64,000 nucleotides of DNA from Zantedeschia hybrid cultivar (lineage: Eukaryota > Streptophyta > Magnoliopsida > Alismatales > Araceae). A program made the translations under genes and the position numbers. Below are positions 42,474 to 53,923 of the stretch, piece by piece; positions within the stretch are counted from its first letter, which is position 1; every line of letters starts with the position of its first letter. The notes beneath the pieces were generated by a model that did no database searches, was not told the origin of the DNA, and saw nothing but the letters and a program-made list of their open reading frames with translations. The stretch covers positions 37,018,379 through 37,082,378 of the forward strand of contig JARZZO010000003.1 of the NCBI GenBank assembly GCA_030544215.1, read 5' to 3'.

Positions 42474-44490
42474 TGATAAAGTGTTAAATTGATCATTTAA
42501 GGGCAACCATATGCATCATACTCATGTTTTTATCTGTAAAATAGCATGAAATGATAGATAATTGTGTAACAAGTCCAACGGTACCAATTTCATCAAATTC
42601 TGACTTAAAAACATCGTCATTTCATGTGATCAAAGGAGTGTAGCGCATTTGCGGTTTTTCGACAAAATCGAGACGAAATGAATAAAAATAATAATATTTT
42701 TATGATAATGCGCTAAATTATATTTATTTGATGTGAACAGGACATGCCGATGATGCAGTGCAGCTGGAGGAGTTTTCGGAAATTTGGGGGAGGTCTAGTG
42801 TGCGGATTTCAACTAAAACAGGGATAAAAATACAATTTGATTCCTTCCTTCGCTGGAGTTTCCTAAAACCCACTATTTCCCTCCGTCTCTCCGATTTCCT
42901 AAACACATCCCTTCCTTTATTTTAAAAATCCTCTCTCTCTTTCTCGTTTTAGAAAGTCGAATCCTATTTCTTTTCCAATTTCCTCTTCCTTTCCAGATCC
43001 AAATCCTGTCCCTTCTCCAAGTCTCCCACATATCCTCCTCCTTTTCCAACTCAAACCCGGCAGCCTCTCCTCCTTCTCCTCTCTATAAAATCTCCCCCAC
43101 GTTTTGTTCTCCAGCTTCCTAGCCAATTCCTCCTCCTCCTCCGTAGCCTTTCTCTCCCGCAGCCTTCTCTCTCTCGTTTTCTTTTCCCCAGCAGCCTTCC
43201 TCTCCAGTTCTTCTCCAAGTTTTCCTTCCCGCAACTCTCTTTATCCCTCGGTTTCTCTCTTCTCAACTTCTATCTCTCTCGTCTTTCCACAGAAATTTCT
43301 CCCTCTCTCCGTTTCCCAGCAGCCTCTCCTTCACCCTCTCCTTCTTTCTCTCTGCATGCCGGCGAGCCCTCTCCACCAAGCCGACGTTCACAACAACTCC
43401 TCCCAGCCTGCACCAACCGAGCAACCTGCAGCAGCCATCAAGCCTCTTCCATGCATGCTGGCCAGCTGTAGTAAAGTCCTTCCCAAGCTCCTCCACGTGC
43501 CCCAGCACCTGCAGCAGCAACCCAGTGCCGGCGACGCTCCAGCAGCTGAGCCCCACACGGCCAGCAGCTGCACCTCCACACGTTGCAGCGGCAACCCCCC
43601 CTGCTCCACAGCACGACACCAGCACCTGTGCTTCCTTCCACGTGCAGACTTGGTGAAGCTGCATCTCCACGTACCAGCAGCTCCAAGTTGCAGCAGCAAA
43701 CTCCAGCCTCTCCACGTTGCAGCAGCAACTTCCAGCGCCTCTATGCCTCCTCCAAGTTCCTCCACGTGCAGCAGCCTCCTCCAAGCGTCAACCTGCAAGC
43801 ATCCAGCCGCAGCTTCATCAAGCTACAGGGAATTGTTGTTAGAATTTATTTATTTCAATCATGTTGTTGTTTCTTACATTTGATCTAATGATTAGTTAAT
43901 TAAGTACTAATAGTTCAAGTATTTTTATTTCTTATCATTAAATATTTGCATACTAGCGTTAATTTGATTGTTTAGATAGTTGCATGAACAGTAACGTCAC
44001 TATTCACCTCTAACTTCCAGAATTTTATTCTTCCAATGTAAAATCTTTTTATTCAAATCAATCGATATCTAGTACTTGTTTTGATTTAAATTTTATTTAA
44101 AAAATGTTAAAAAAATAAAATAAAATGAAAAAAATCTTTTGATGAATAGTAACAAGGGGGTATGTGGCTAAGTTTGATTGGGCTCCATCACTATGCATGC
44201 GTATGCAGGGGCTTTGATTGAGTGTTCTTTTCATCATTTGTATTAATACCTTTGTTTAATTAGTTAAAGTTAATTGATTCCACTATTTTTTTTACATTGT
44301 TTTTTTTTTATAAAAAAAGAAAAGATATCTAAATTTTCAAAATCCAAAGTTTTCAAAGTTACAAATTTAACTTCCTGTGGTTCGACTCTGACTCACCGCT
44401 ATTAAATTTCCAAATTTTGATTTGAGTGAGCCGGATAAATTTAGATTGAACGTTTTCATGTGTTTAACGACGCACAATTCGAAACGATCA
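42474..44490 (+). repeat. 3' LTR of E
   Basis: 2017 bp, almost identical to 36557-38573; differences include 43525-43526 (TG versus CA) and a few single bases in the AT-rich end. Confidence 0.95.
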
Positions 44491-44495
44491 CCAGT
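44491..44495. repeat. Target site duplication of E, right (CCAGT)
   Basis: Second copy of 36552-36556. Confidence 0.93.
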
Positions 44496-44649
44496 CCCCT
44501 CTCTCAAGCCGACTGATTGTGCTATGCCTCTACTGCTGCGGTACACTTAACTACCGATGCCAAGTCCGTACAACAGTGGGACGCCACAAAGCTCCTCAAG
44601 TTAGACCTCAGTCCATCAACAAACCTCTTGGCCCGAGACGCTCTTCGTC
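44496..44649 (-). pseudogene. Tekay F gag fragment
   Basis: Minus strand RFVDGLRSNLRSFVASHCCT, continuing into the gag piece at 36556 across E. It is fused at about 44649 to LTR sequence that elsewhere lies at 31690. Confidence 0.8.
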
Positions 44650-45690
44650 TGGGGAGATGGGCCTAAATAGTGTCGCCGATGGTTGACGCCATTCAAATGG
44701 TGTCGTTGTCGCCAGATGTTATTCAAGATAGAGACAGAATCCCACCAATCTAGCCTCAAAAAAAGCTGGGTTAAATCACGTCTCGGGTGGCAGCCGCCAT
44801 TTAAAATGGCGTCGCTGTCTCTAGACGCCATTTAGCACTCGCAGATAGGTTCCCCCTCCGGCCTCCCCCGAGTCACAAAGTGGGATTTCTCTCCCAAATC
44901 GCATAAAAACGATAAAAATGGAGAAGGTATGAGAGAAGCCTAATTATTTTCATAAAGAACCCCCTAAAACATGCTTTCTACCCCAGAATCATCCACACAT
45001 ATTGCATGCTTCAAAGCGGGAAAATCATTATTTTAATCAAAACACCGCGAGGATAGTCACCCTACCGTTTACTTGAACTCCTCCGAGCTCCTAGCCGCCG
45101 AACCGCCATGCCACAAGCCGCCGCTGGTACCGCCGTGGATGCCATCACTCCACTGAGACGTCGGCCGCCGTCCAGAGAGAGATGTGCCGCGGAGGAGATG
45201 GTAGTGGTATTGGTGTAAGTTAGGGGGTTGATGGAGTGGAGGGAGAGGAGGAATGAGGAGAGGAAGGGAAGGAGAAGGGGAAGGGGGCGTCGGGGGTTCG
45301 GAGAGGCGGGGGAGGAGAGAGAGAGGAGTGGAGAGAGTGAGGGATAGGAGGGAGGGCTTCGGAGCGTCAACCGAAACATGCCTAAATCGCGTCGTCCAAG
45401 ACCGATGCCAATCAGACGACAAGACGGAGTCGTACACTGACAAATCTCTGAATGGCGTCGACCATGTAAGATGCCATTTGGATGATAAGATCGGCGCCAT
45501 ACTCTCGTGACCCAAAACCGGCCCACGTGGCACATTCTAAAAAGCGTCCCCCTCACCCGACGTTGTTTGAACTGTGTCGAGCAAGCTCGACGCGATAAAG
45601 AGCCCATGCCCCAGCCCCACAAGGGCCCAAACCAAAGGGTCTGACACCGAAACCGACTCGATAACCGGATCCGAAACTTCAGTCCTTTGA
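44650..45690 (-). repeat. Truncated 5' LTR of Tekay F
   Basis: Corresponds to the first half (minus-strand sense) of the F LTR. N10 boxes persist, for example AGTGTC-N10-GACGCC near 44671, GGCGTC-N10-GATGCC near 45455 and TGTGTC-N10-GACGCG near 45574. The outer end reads AGTCCTTTGA instead of AGTCCTTACA. Confidence 0.85.
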
Positions 45691-46178
45691 CTGTCAGCCA
45701 ACTGATCAAGCAAATAAAGGATGCCATGCAAGAAGCAAGTCGAAGATTTCCCTGATAAGTAGCATCCTCCTCAGCTTAAGTGGCTCAGCAGATGGTGGAA
45801 GCCAGCTGACTACGAAGGTCGGCAAGGGCGGCCACATAAGTAGCAGAGGAAGGTGAAGCGCCAGTGGGAGTAGAAGGGGTAGCCGCGTAAGTGTAAGCGG
45901 CACGCTGTAACAAAAGGGAGATCATTGTCAGTGGATTAGCACTAAAACAATTTAATAAATAAAGCATTCATAATGTTATTCATGCATGTTGCACTTACCA
46001 GCTCGTTCAACTCTGTCTGAACTTGTTCCAATTGAGCCTCGGCGTCCTGAAGATGACCTCGGAGAGTGATAATGGTGGCATCTCGTGCATCATGCATGTT
46101 CATACCATCTCATGTCATGCATTTACATATATAAGCAAGATAATTAATAAAATGAAAGATGCATTCATAGCATACATA
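45691..46178 (-). pseudogene. PMD copy 2, two internal exons
   Basis: Exon 46046-45999 encodes DAEAQLEQVQTELNEL, bounded by CTTCAG and a GTAAGTGC donor. Exon from 45904 after GTTACAG encodes RAAYTYAATPSTPTGASPSS and VAALADLRSQLAS, reaching TGA 45787-45785. The frame may once have continued to the coiled-coil exon at 30613. Phases of the two exons agree. The copia insertion H (duplication ACATA 46174-46178) lies in the upstream intron. Confidence 0.6.
46174..46178. repeat. Target site duplication of H, left (ACATA)
   Basis: ACATA at 46174-46178 and 55502-55506, outside TG...CA ends. Confidence 0.9.
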
Positions 46179-47763
46179 TGTTGGGATTCGGGCGGGACGC
46201 GAAGAATGCAGCGGAAACGATAAATAAAATTATCCCACCCGATGCCCGCTGATCCGATTCAGAACGAAAAACTAAAATCGAAAACTGGATTGTAATCTGA
46301 TTACCGTGCACGGATTCAAATCCGCTTCCCTCTCGGTTCCGTCTAGGCGATGCCACAAGCCGCACAAGTGTCCAGCCTCTAGTGGTATCCATGCAATCCT
46401 CTACAGTGGTTCATCCTCGCTCCCTCGTCCGTATCAGCTCGCTCACTGAAGATCCGTCGCCGCAACGATGTCCGAAAACCCGTGGACGGGAATTCCCAAC
46501 TTTCGGAAATTGAACGCGGTGAAGACGGAGACTGTTCCGGCGCCTCGAACGGGGCGCCCAGAGGAGGAGAGAGAAAGGGGGGATGACGGCCAGTAAGGGG
46601 AAATCTTGGAGCTTGGCCCAGGGTTTCTCAACAGCGCGTATATATATTAAGTCGGTGTGAATTTTCACAAAAATCCTCGAGTTAATATAAATCCCACTTA
46701 TGTACCACCGACTGAGAATCTTATTGCGTGTGACCCTCTAGGCCCATTTACCAGTCCGGTTTTCAGCCTGTTAAGTCCAATAACTAGTTATTGACTTATT
46801 GTAATTAATTAATATCTAGATATTAACTAATTACTTAACCGAATTAACATCGCATGTAAATTCGGTCAGACTTCTGATCAAGTTGGGTGCCAAGCAACAC
46901 CGCATAATCCCGGAAGGTAATGGGGTTCAACAACCCACTCATGAAACCTGTCCGTCCACAGTTACCGCATGGCTATAATCCTTTGTTCGCACAATACTCT
47001 CGAGTTAACCTAGGATATGGTCAAGTGTCAAACACTAGATGGTTAACTCACTTGAATTAGACTCCGTTGTACAATATCTGAAAACATCTTTTTATAGTAT
47101 TGTTTCTGCTCTGGACAGAGACTCTTGCGGATCTATTCTAGAGCATTCTCTCTCCAGTTACCTGAGAGCGAATGATCCTTTATTGAACACACAATCACCT
47201 TCGAAGGTCTTCCGCTAGACCCGATCATTGACTATTAGAGATCCCGTAGCTAGGGATTCGTAGGTCAAGGTCAAAGTCTAGAAGTCCACCGACAAGGTGT
47301 CTTTGGTGTCTCAAGTCCAAGGATCAACCACGCCATTGTGACGATGAATCAAGCCGATTGACAGTTAGGTAAATTACCATTCGGCGATTCATGTCGGATC
47401 AGTTCAGTGAACTCACTCCCTAATAAGCACATACAGGTTTACCATTGTGTCTCCACACGAGTAACTAACGAGATCAGTCACCCTCATCATATGAGCTGAA
47501 ATAACCTGTACTAGTCTTACCGGATGTTTGATGTCCTTCTCAAACATCTTACGACTAGGAACAATTAAGAATATGTGTTTATAAGTGATCAGTCTCATTA
47601 TTATGATCTCATCATAATCTGATGACCATTGCACATATTCATGAACTTCATTATGCGCAATTATTAATATGCCAATCTACATAATGAACCTAATGTCATT
47701 GATTAGTGAACCAGATTGAAATAGGTGCCTAATGATTGGCTTAAAAGACACCTATATCCATCA
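46179..47763 (-). repeat. 3' LTR of H
   Basis: 1585 bp; plus strand TGTTGGGATTC to TATATCCATCA. Next to it (minus strand) AGTGGGAGAT at 47764-47773 is the polypurine tract. Confidence 0.9.
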
Positions 47764-50448
47764 ATCTCCCACTTGGACTTAACCCAATCACCTTCGTATT
47801 TGATCTCCATCAAATCGAGGTAAAGCTCACAAAAAATCTATGACTAAGACATGGTCTGGGATCTGCTAAATTATCTATAGATGGAATATTTCCATTACGT
47901 TATTTCCTTTTATCCTTTGTCTCTGAACTTGTGAAAGAGCCTCAGAATGTTCTGCAACTTCTGAATAGACCATGGCTCGATCACAAAATTGATCACTCCT
48001 ACTGTTGTCGTACAATGATAGGATGATATCAGAGACCTTTTAGAACTACATATAGTTCAGGGATGAACCTTTTTCATCCATACTGTTCTAATAACAGTAT
48101 CATTTGTTTATGTCGTCACCTTAATATCGAGTTCTGGATTGGAACCCTTCCAATCCATTCCTTTCTACTAGAAGGTTGAATCCATTATTTGACTTGAAAT
48201 TTGAGTCAGTGTGACCTCATAGTTTCAAATCATCTTTTCCATATTCATGAGTGCATCCTTAGCACTTTTCAAGTGCTTAGTGATGCATTTCACTCATGTA
48301 TCTTTAAGGAACTTTTTCCCTAAAGGAATAAATTACATGTCTCAACAATTGAGACTTATTATGAAATTTATGCTAAATATTTTGACATACATGTCAATAT
48401 AATATCCCCATCGATCTATCTTAATAGATTCGTATTTTCAATATGTGGAATATTATAACTAAACCTATTATGGAGGAAAGCATAGTTAATAATGTTTTTA
48501 CTGATAGTAACATCCCGATGTCATTCTCAATGACTTTGATGTTATTATCACAAAGCATTCCTAAAGCGACTGTACTCCTACTATCCCTTTTGAACACACA
48601 CACACAATCTGTGATCATTCTTAATGATCACGTAGTATTTGACCATTAAGTCAAAACTTTTATTACAACTTAGGAAGCTTTAGTTTGATTCAAAATAATC
48701 TTTAAAATCATAACTTGCTTCTTGGACATTCTAAAAGCTTTAAAGGTGTATCATACACGTTTTTACCTCAATCACATTAAGAGAACACTTTTAATATCCA
48801 ATTGTCATCATCTCATTATAATGATAGGCAGTATTGACAAGTAGAATTCTTATAAACTTATCAATCTCAAAGTTGTAATGATAGAGAGCATCATTATCAT
48901 AGATTTTATATCATAATCTATTTTTGAGCTCCTCTCATCTTGCTAAATCAGATATGTCAAACATATCCTTCTAGTCACTGAGAAAATCTCAAAAATCTAT
49001 TGAGCTCTCTGATGTGTGTTATGAGTGCTTCCAAACAAGTTAAAGATTATCTAATAATCTTATGTTAACTTGTAAATCTAGAACATCTTCTGTTTTATCA
49101 GCTCCCACTGTCTTCTCTGAGGACAAATTCCTCTTCATAGAAGACAGCTTTCAGGACGATAAGTATTTCATTATCGCCTAGACAATAAATGTAATGTCCA
49201 AACTCTTTAGACATTTTACAAATTCACATCACAGTATAACTTGACTTTAAAATCAGGTTTGTTCATAATTCACATCTCATATGAATTATTTGGTTTCCAT
49301 ATCTTATATGGACACACACTGACTTATTTGGAACCATCTATAAAGTATGGACATCCAATGTTCATACTCATGTTCAAAAGGATATAATAATTAGGCAAAT
49401 CTTATTATGCATTGTACCATATCTTAATAAGGTGCACTTCCTCATTCTATTATATTACTATGATGTACAATGATGATCAATCGAGCGATGATACAATTAT
49501 CCTCTTAATGATTTATGTTAATCATATATTTAAGTATTAATTTCTTTGATCAAGTCAAAAATTCTAATACTTCATATTGATTTTATACCTTAATCTCTCA
49601 GATGTATTCGTCTTGTACTTCAGTAAGTACATACAGTCGAATCATTCCAAAAGTAAATTATAAGGTAAGGATATTGAGCTCTTTACATTAATATGTATTA
49701 GCGCCAATAATTTCCTATTGTACAACTCTGTGTACAATACTATAGATAATAAGGATTCACACAGTTCATTTATATAGGAGACCTGTGAACATTCATCACA
49801 TGAGATGTCACATCAAGAATCTATAGTGCATTGTCTGATTCGAACAACTATTGTTCCTTCTCAGTTAACGTTATTCACTTTTATAATTCTTGATAACTTA
49901 TGCAACTAAATAACAATTATTCAGTCTCATATTTGACTCCTATAGATATATAAAGATTTACTGTCAGACAGCAATGTATGAATATCATGAACAATTGTTG
50001 AGTCTAACTCAACATTTGCATTTTCTCGATTTCCTTTTACTTGTCTAAGTTTGCATACTATCGCAACTTTGAGAATCATTTCCAATATCTCATATTGGAT
50101 ACACTAATTCTCCAATAGACATGCAAAAGTTGATTAATAAGAATATCCGAAACTTCTTTCAAGTTTCATATTCATTTTGCCTTTACCAGTATCCTTATAT
50201 TGGTTGCAGTGGGAGAACTACTACTTCTCTATCTAAGTTGACCTTCCTTTATCCTTTCAGGTGTGGGTTCAACCGTTTAAAATCTTACCACTTGCCTTTC
50301 TCAAAAATATATCATAAATATCTCTTCATCTTGGTCTATCCAAATAAGAGATTTCATGACAATCATTGCCTTTCAATAAGGCATACCATGAGTAGCTCTT
50401 CACCTTGGTCTATCAACGTAAGAGGAATCATGATATCTGATTAGGATA
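47764..50448 (-). other. Non-coding internal region of H
   Basis: 2.7 kb, AT-rich, stops in all frames, no RT or integrase motif found. The small ORFs at 48421-48649 and 50121-50444 have no domain. Two similar segments (about 50310-50355 and 50390-50425, with CTCTTCATCTTGGTCTATC-like words) hint at local duplication. Either a decayed pol beyond recognition or unrelated filler. Confidence 0.7.
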
Positions 50449-50551
50449 GTGACTTTTACTTACCCCTAAAGACATTCTTTAGAGTTTTCTAGTCAGTTTG
50501 AATATGAGAAGTATTGGCATCCAATATGCCAAAATCTCGAATAGACGACAT
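50449..50551 (-). pseudogene. gag start remnant of H
   Basis: Minus-strand ATG at 50551, reading MSSIRDFGILDANTSHIQTD then TAG, then KTLKNVFRG. It aligns with D gag (MSSNNPLRGILDA ... NLKNVFRSE). Sequence after this is not gag-like. Confidence 0.75.
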
Positions 50552-50649
50552 TTTAGTGAACGAAGGAAATAACGTGTTTTAAGCAGATAGTTCTGATAAT
50601 TCAATTATCGTCTTTTATCTAGAATTATTTCCTATTATTTTTCGACAGA

Positions 50650-50672
50650 CTGTATAACCTTCAGGTATACAG
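50650..50672 (-). ncRNA. Pre-gag hairpin of H
   Basis: On the minus strand CTGTATACC-TGAA-GGTTATACAG, one bulged base, about 100 bp before the gag ATG. Homologous to the hairpin at 61104-61126 in D. Confidence 0.65.
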
Positions 50673-50725
50673 AACGGAAGACTCCGACGGTCTCCTAGTG
50701 AAAATCAGAATCTCCAAGAATCACA

Positions 50726-51046
50726 GTATGACCTCGGGTAAACACATAGTATCATACCATTATCTTAGAGCAACCATCTCATGGTAATTGCAACTCCTTG
50801 CAACATCCGATCTTATTTCGGCTCCCAGATCTTTAATGGTCCCGGGTAAACACAATAGACCATTATACTTGGTTTAAATTTTACCATCAATACGTGACAG
50901 AGTAGAGTAAGAATGCAGCTTCCGGGTAAACGTGAGGATAGATACACCGTTCCTCTAATCCAATCTCAAGACATCATAATACCATAGTTAATAGTCCTTT
51001 CATCAGATGGTGGCAGATCTCGGGTAAACATGTAGAAACTACCATC
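50726..51046 (-). ncRNA. Four leader slots of H carrying TGTTTACCCG
   Basis: Plus-strand CGGGTAAAC words at 50735, 50843, 50923 and 51021 (minus-strand GTTTACCCG). Three lie in hairpin loops: 50834-50865 (8 bp, TAATGGTC and GACCATTA), 50726-50757 (6 bp) and 51006-51046 (6 bp). The fourth is weak. The flanks align with the four slots of D at 60730-61054, spacing 88, 83 and 106-108 versus 95, 80 and 110. Confidence 0.75.
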
Positions 51047-53909
51047 ACTAAATCAAGTTCTAAGAACTATATTGATAGAGAGCCACGCGGTGTATTCTCA
51101 ATGACTCGCGCTCCGACTTAGACTTTATGTTGAAGGTTTTGTTTATGTTAAGTTGGTCTCATCCTAAGTAGTAGTTTATAAATATATCGTATATATTTAA
51201 CTATACCTAGATAATAGCAATTGATTTATAATAAAAAACTAAAAGGCATGCATCAACCACACATGTTCATATGTGGTCATGGACAGCACGATGATTAACT
51301 GGAGCCAAACAACTAATCACCAAAACTATATAACAATTATATAATATAAACATGCAAACACATAGCCACTGGTGATCTCTTCTCCTGTCGCCTTCCTAGT
51401 TGCATTTGTAGATCATCCTCGCCTCTCCTCGGCCGACGCGATCAGTTACAAATATAAAACAGAATTTGAAACATTTTTCAAATACAAATTAATTGTAAGA
51501 GAAAGCCTTATGGTCGAGTACAATAACAGAGGGAGATAGAATTATAATGGAATGAGAGAGAAGGAGGCACGCAAGCCTCATTAATTAACACTTAATTAAT
51601 GAACATCACATTCTATAACAATCCACTTAATCACACACCATCACATGATATGAAATTTAACTAAATACATGTCCATGACCACCACAAATTTTAACTATCC
51701 ACACATGATAAAGCACATCACATGAAGGCTAAAATTTTTAAAATATAATAATTTTGATTTTCTTAAAACATGGGTAACAATCAAAATTGGATAATTTGAA
51801 TTTTCGAAAATCTTATTTTCTAGCATGCATTAAATCTAATTTGAAGCATCAAACACATCAATATGTTCAAACAAAGCTAAAATTAAAATTCTAAAATATT
51901 CCATACAAAATTTAGAACAATTCTAAATTAATTAATCTAACACTTAAATAGAATTAAAAATTCCTAAATAACACTTATAAAAGAATTTATAATTCTAATT
52001 ATAATTCATTAACAACTTCCTGTTAATTAACCCCTTTTATTAAATAAAATTTCTCAATAACAATTATTAAGAAAAATTAATTAGAACAATTCTAATCAAA
52101 ATAGTCTAACAATTATTAATACGAGACAATCTAACATTTAGATATAATTAAAAATTCCTAAATAATACTTATAAAAGAATTTATAATTCTAATTATAATT
52201 CATTAACAACTTCCTATTAATTAACCCCTTTTATTAAATAAAATTTCTCAATAACAATTATTAAGAAAAATTAATTAGAACAATTCTAATCAAAATAGTC
52301 TAACATTTTAAACTAAATCTAATCTTTTAATAACTTTTATTAAAAGAGAATTATTAAATAGATTAGATCTTCGAAAACATTAATTAAGAGATACTTGAGA
52401 AAATTAATTAATCATCTTAATAACTATTATTAAGACTTAATTAACCTTCAATAACTTTTATTAAAGTTTATTCTCAAGAAATAATTAACCTCGTTATAAT
52501 AATTATAAAAAGTTAAATAAACACTTAACAACCTATTAGTAAGAATCTCTTAATTAAATAATTAATTTCATAACAACAATTGTTAAGAAATTAAATAATC
52601 TAGTCACTTAACTAAATGTAATTAACAACATTTGTTAATTAATTTTAAGACCATAACAATGATCTAATCACTTAAATAATTAACTAGATTTGTTAAAAAT
52701 TGATTTAAGATCATATCTTAAATATTAAACCCTTCTAACAACTTAAATAAAAACTAATTAACCACACTTGTTAATTAATTCAAGATCATATCTTAAATTA
52801 TCCTTCTAATTACATAATTAAAAGGATTTAACAATAATGGTTAATAAACTAGCACACCTTAGTAAATAACCTCATTAAAAGATCACATCTTCACAATAAC
52901 CCACTTTTAAAACCATATCTTAAAACATTAGTAACAACATTTGTTAGTTAACAAATTAAGATCATATCTTAATAAATTAACAACAATTATCAATTAAGAT
53001 GAAATCTTAAAATTTAACCCTTTATTAACAGGAAAAATTAAGCTTAAAACAATTTTAAACTTATTAATTTTAATTTCTGTTAAAAGGGGTGGGCTTTATC
53101 TTTAAATAAATGGTTTTTGGGGTTAATAGGGCTTAAAATAGGTTTAATGGGCCAAAGGAGGGCTTAATGGGTCGTCTGGCACGGGCTGGGGCAGCCAGGC
53201 CCAGGCACTGGTCCGGCTCTGCCTCAGACCAGGCGAGCCCCTGGCTCGGGCCTGGGAACCTGGCTGAGCCAAGTCGGGCCCCAGTTTCGCGCCCGGGCCA
53301 GCTCCCGCCCGGCCAGGCGCCAGGCGCGGGACCGGCCGGTCCAGGCCCGCCCCCAGCTGTTCGACCGGCCCTGTTTTACGGTTTTCAGCCCCTTTGTGGC
53401 CAGATTTGGGCGGCGCCGCCGCTGCCACCGGCAGCGACGGTAGCCGGAGGCTGCAGGGGGAAGTCAACCCTTTCATCCCCGGCGCCGGTGGTCACCGGCC
53501 GGCGATCCGTTCGCCACTGGTATCCTCTTAAAGATGGTGATTTGGTGCAGTTTTATAACCAAGGCTTTTCCTATATCTTTTTCAACTTCTGAAAAATATG
53601 GGAAGAAAAGCTTCATCGGTCGCTATAGAAATTTTCCGGGGATCGAGAGGGGTAGCTGGTCATACCAACAAACCTACAGAGATGGTCCAACCACCATTAA
53701 TCCCTCTTTGAAGTCCACAAAACTGGTTCTTCATCTCCATGAAGAACGCGATGAAACCCTCAAAAAAATTTGATTTTCTCCACAGAAAAATAATCCGATT
53801 ATTGTGTAGTCATCCCATAAGTAATTTCTATGAGAGAAACATAATCTGAGCATGGAAATAATTTCAAAACATTAATTTTATCATTTCGGAGCAGATCAGA
53901 GCGGAACCT
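51047..53909 (-). other. Leader of H, AT-rich and GC-rich hairpin zones
   Basis: From the primer site leftwards: a GC-rich zone (about 53160-53520) with CGAGCC/GGCTCG inverted words, then AT-rich sequence 51780-53090 with 3-nt-loop hairpins such as 52080-52096 (ATTAGAA-CAA-TTCTAAT) and 52620-52640 (9 bp, loop CAT). A direct repeat of about 185 bp lies at 51950-52310. ORFs at 53144-53773 are GC-bias artefacts. Confidence 0.75.
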
Positions 53910-53922
53910 GGCTTTGATACCA
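53910..53922 (-). other. Primer-binding site of H
   Basis: Minus strand TGGTATCAAAGCC, one base from the LTR: initiator tRNA-Met type site with one change from TGGTATCAGAGCC of D. Confidence 0.88.
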
Positions 53923-53923
53923 C

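Larger units (their letters stand above)
36557..44490 (+). mobile_element. Non-autonomous Athila-derived element E
   Basis: 7934 bp, inserted in Tekay F gag. Two 2017-bp LTRs differ at only about ten positions, so it is among the youngest insertions here. It has a primer site for tRNA-Asp type priming, one long open ORF (39512-41536) and a tail shared with Athila C. There is no RT, RNase H or integrase. It must have moved with enzymes supplied in trans, plausibly by an Athila element with matching LTR ends. Confidence 0.93.
30614..45690 (-). mobile_element. Tekay/Del chromovirus F, internally deleted, with nested E
   Basis: Minus-strand gypsy element. 3' LTR 30614-32703, polypurine tract, integrase to gag 32770-36556, nested element E (36557-44490), a further gag piece 44496-44649, then a partial 5' LTR 44650-45690. 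At about 44649 gag is fused to the middle of the LTR: the LTR end, primer site, leader and gag start are deleted. The family is set by the integrase C-terminus and a decayed chromodomain. It inserted in the PMD gene of A2. Confidence 0.85.

Noticed and set aside
50121..50444. 107-codon ORF in H
   Set aside because: Lies antisense to H, AT-rich, no domain or homologue in D.
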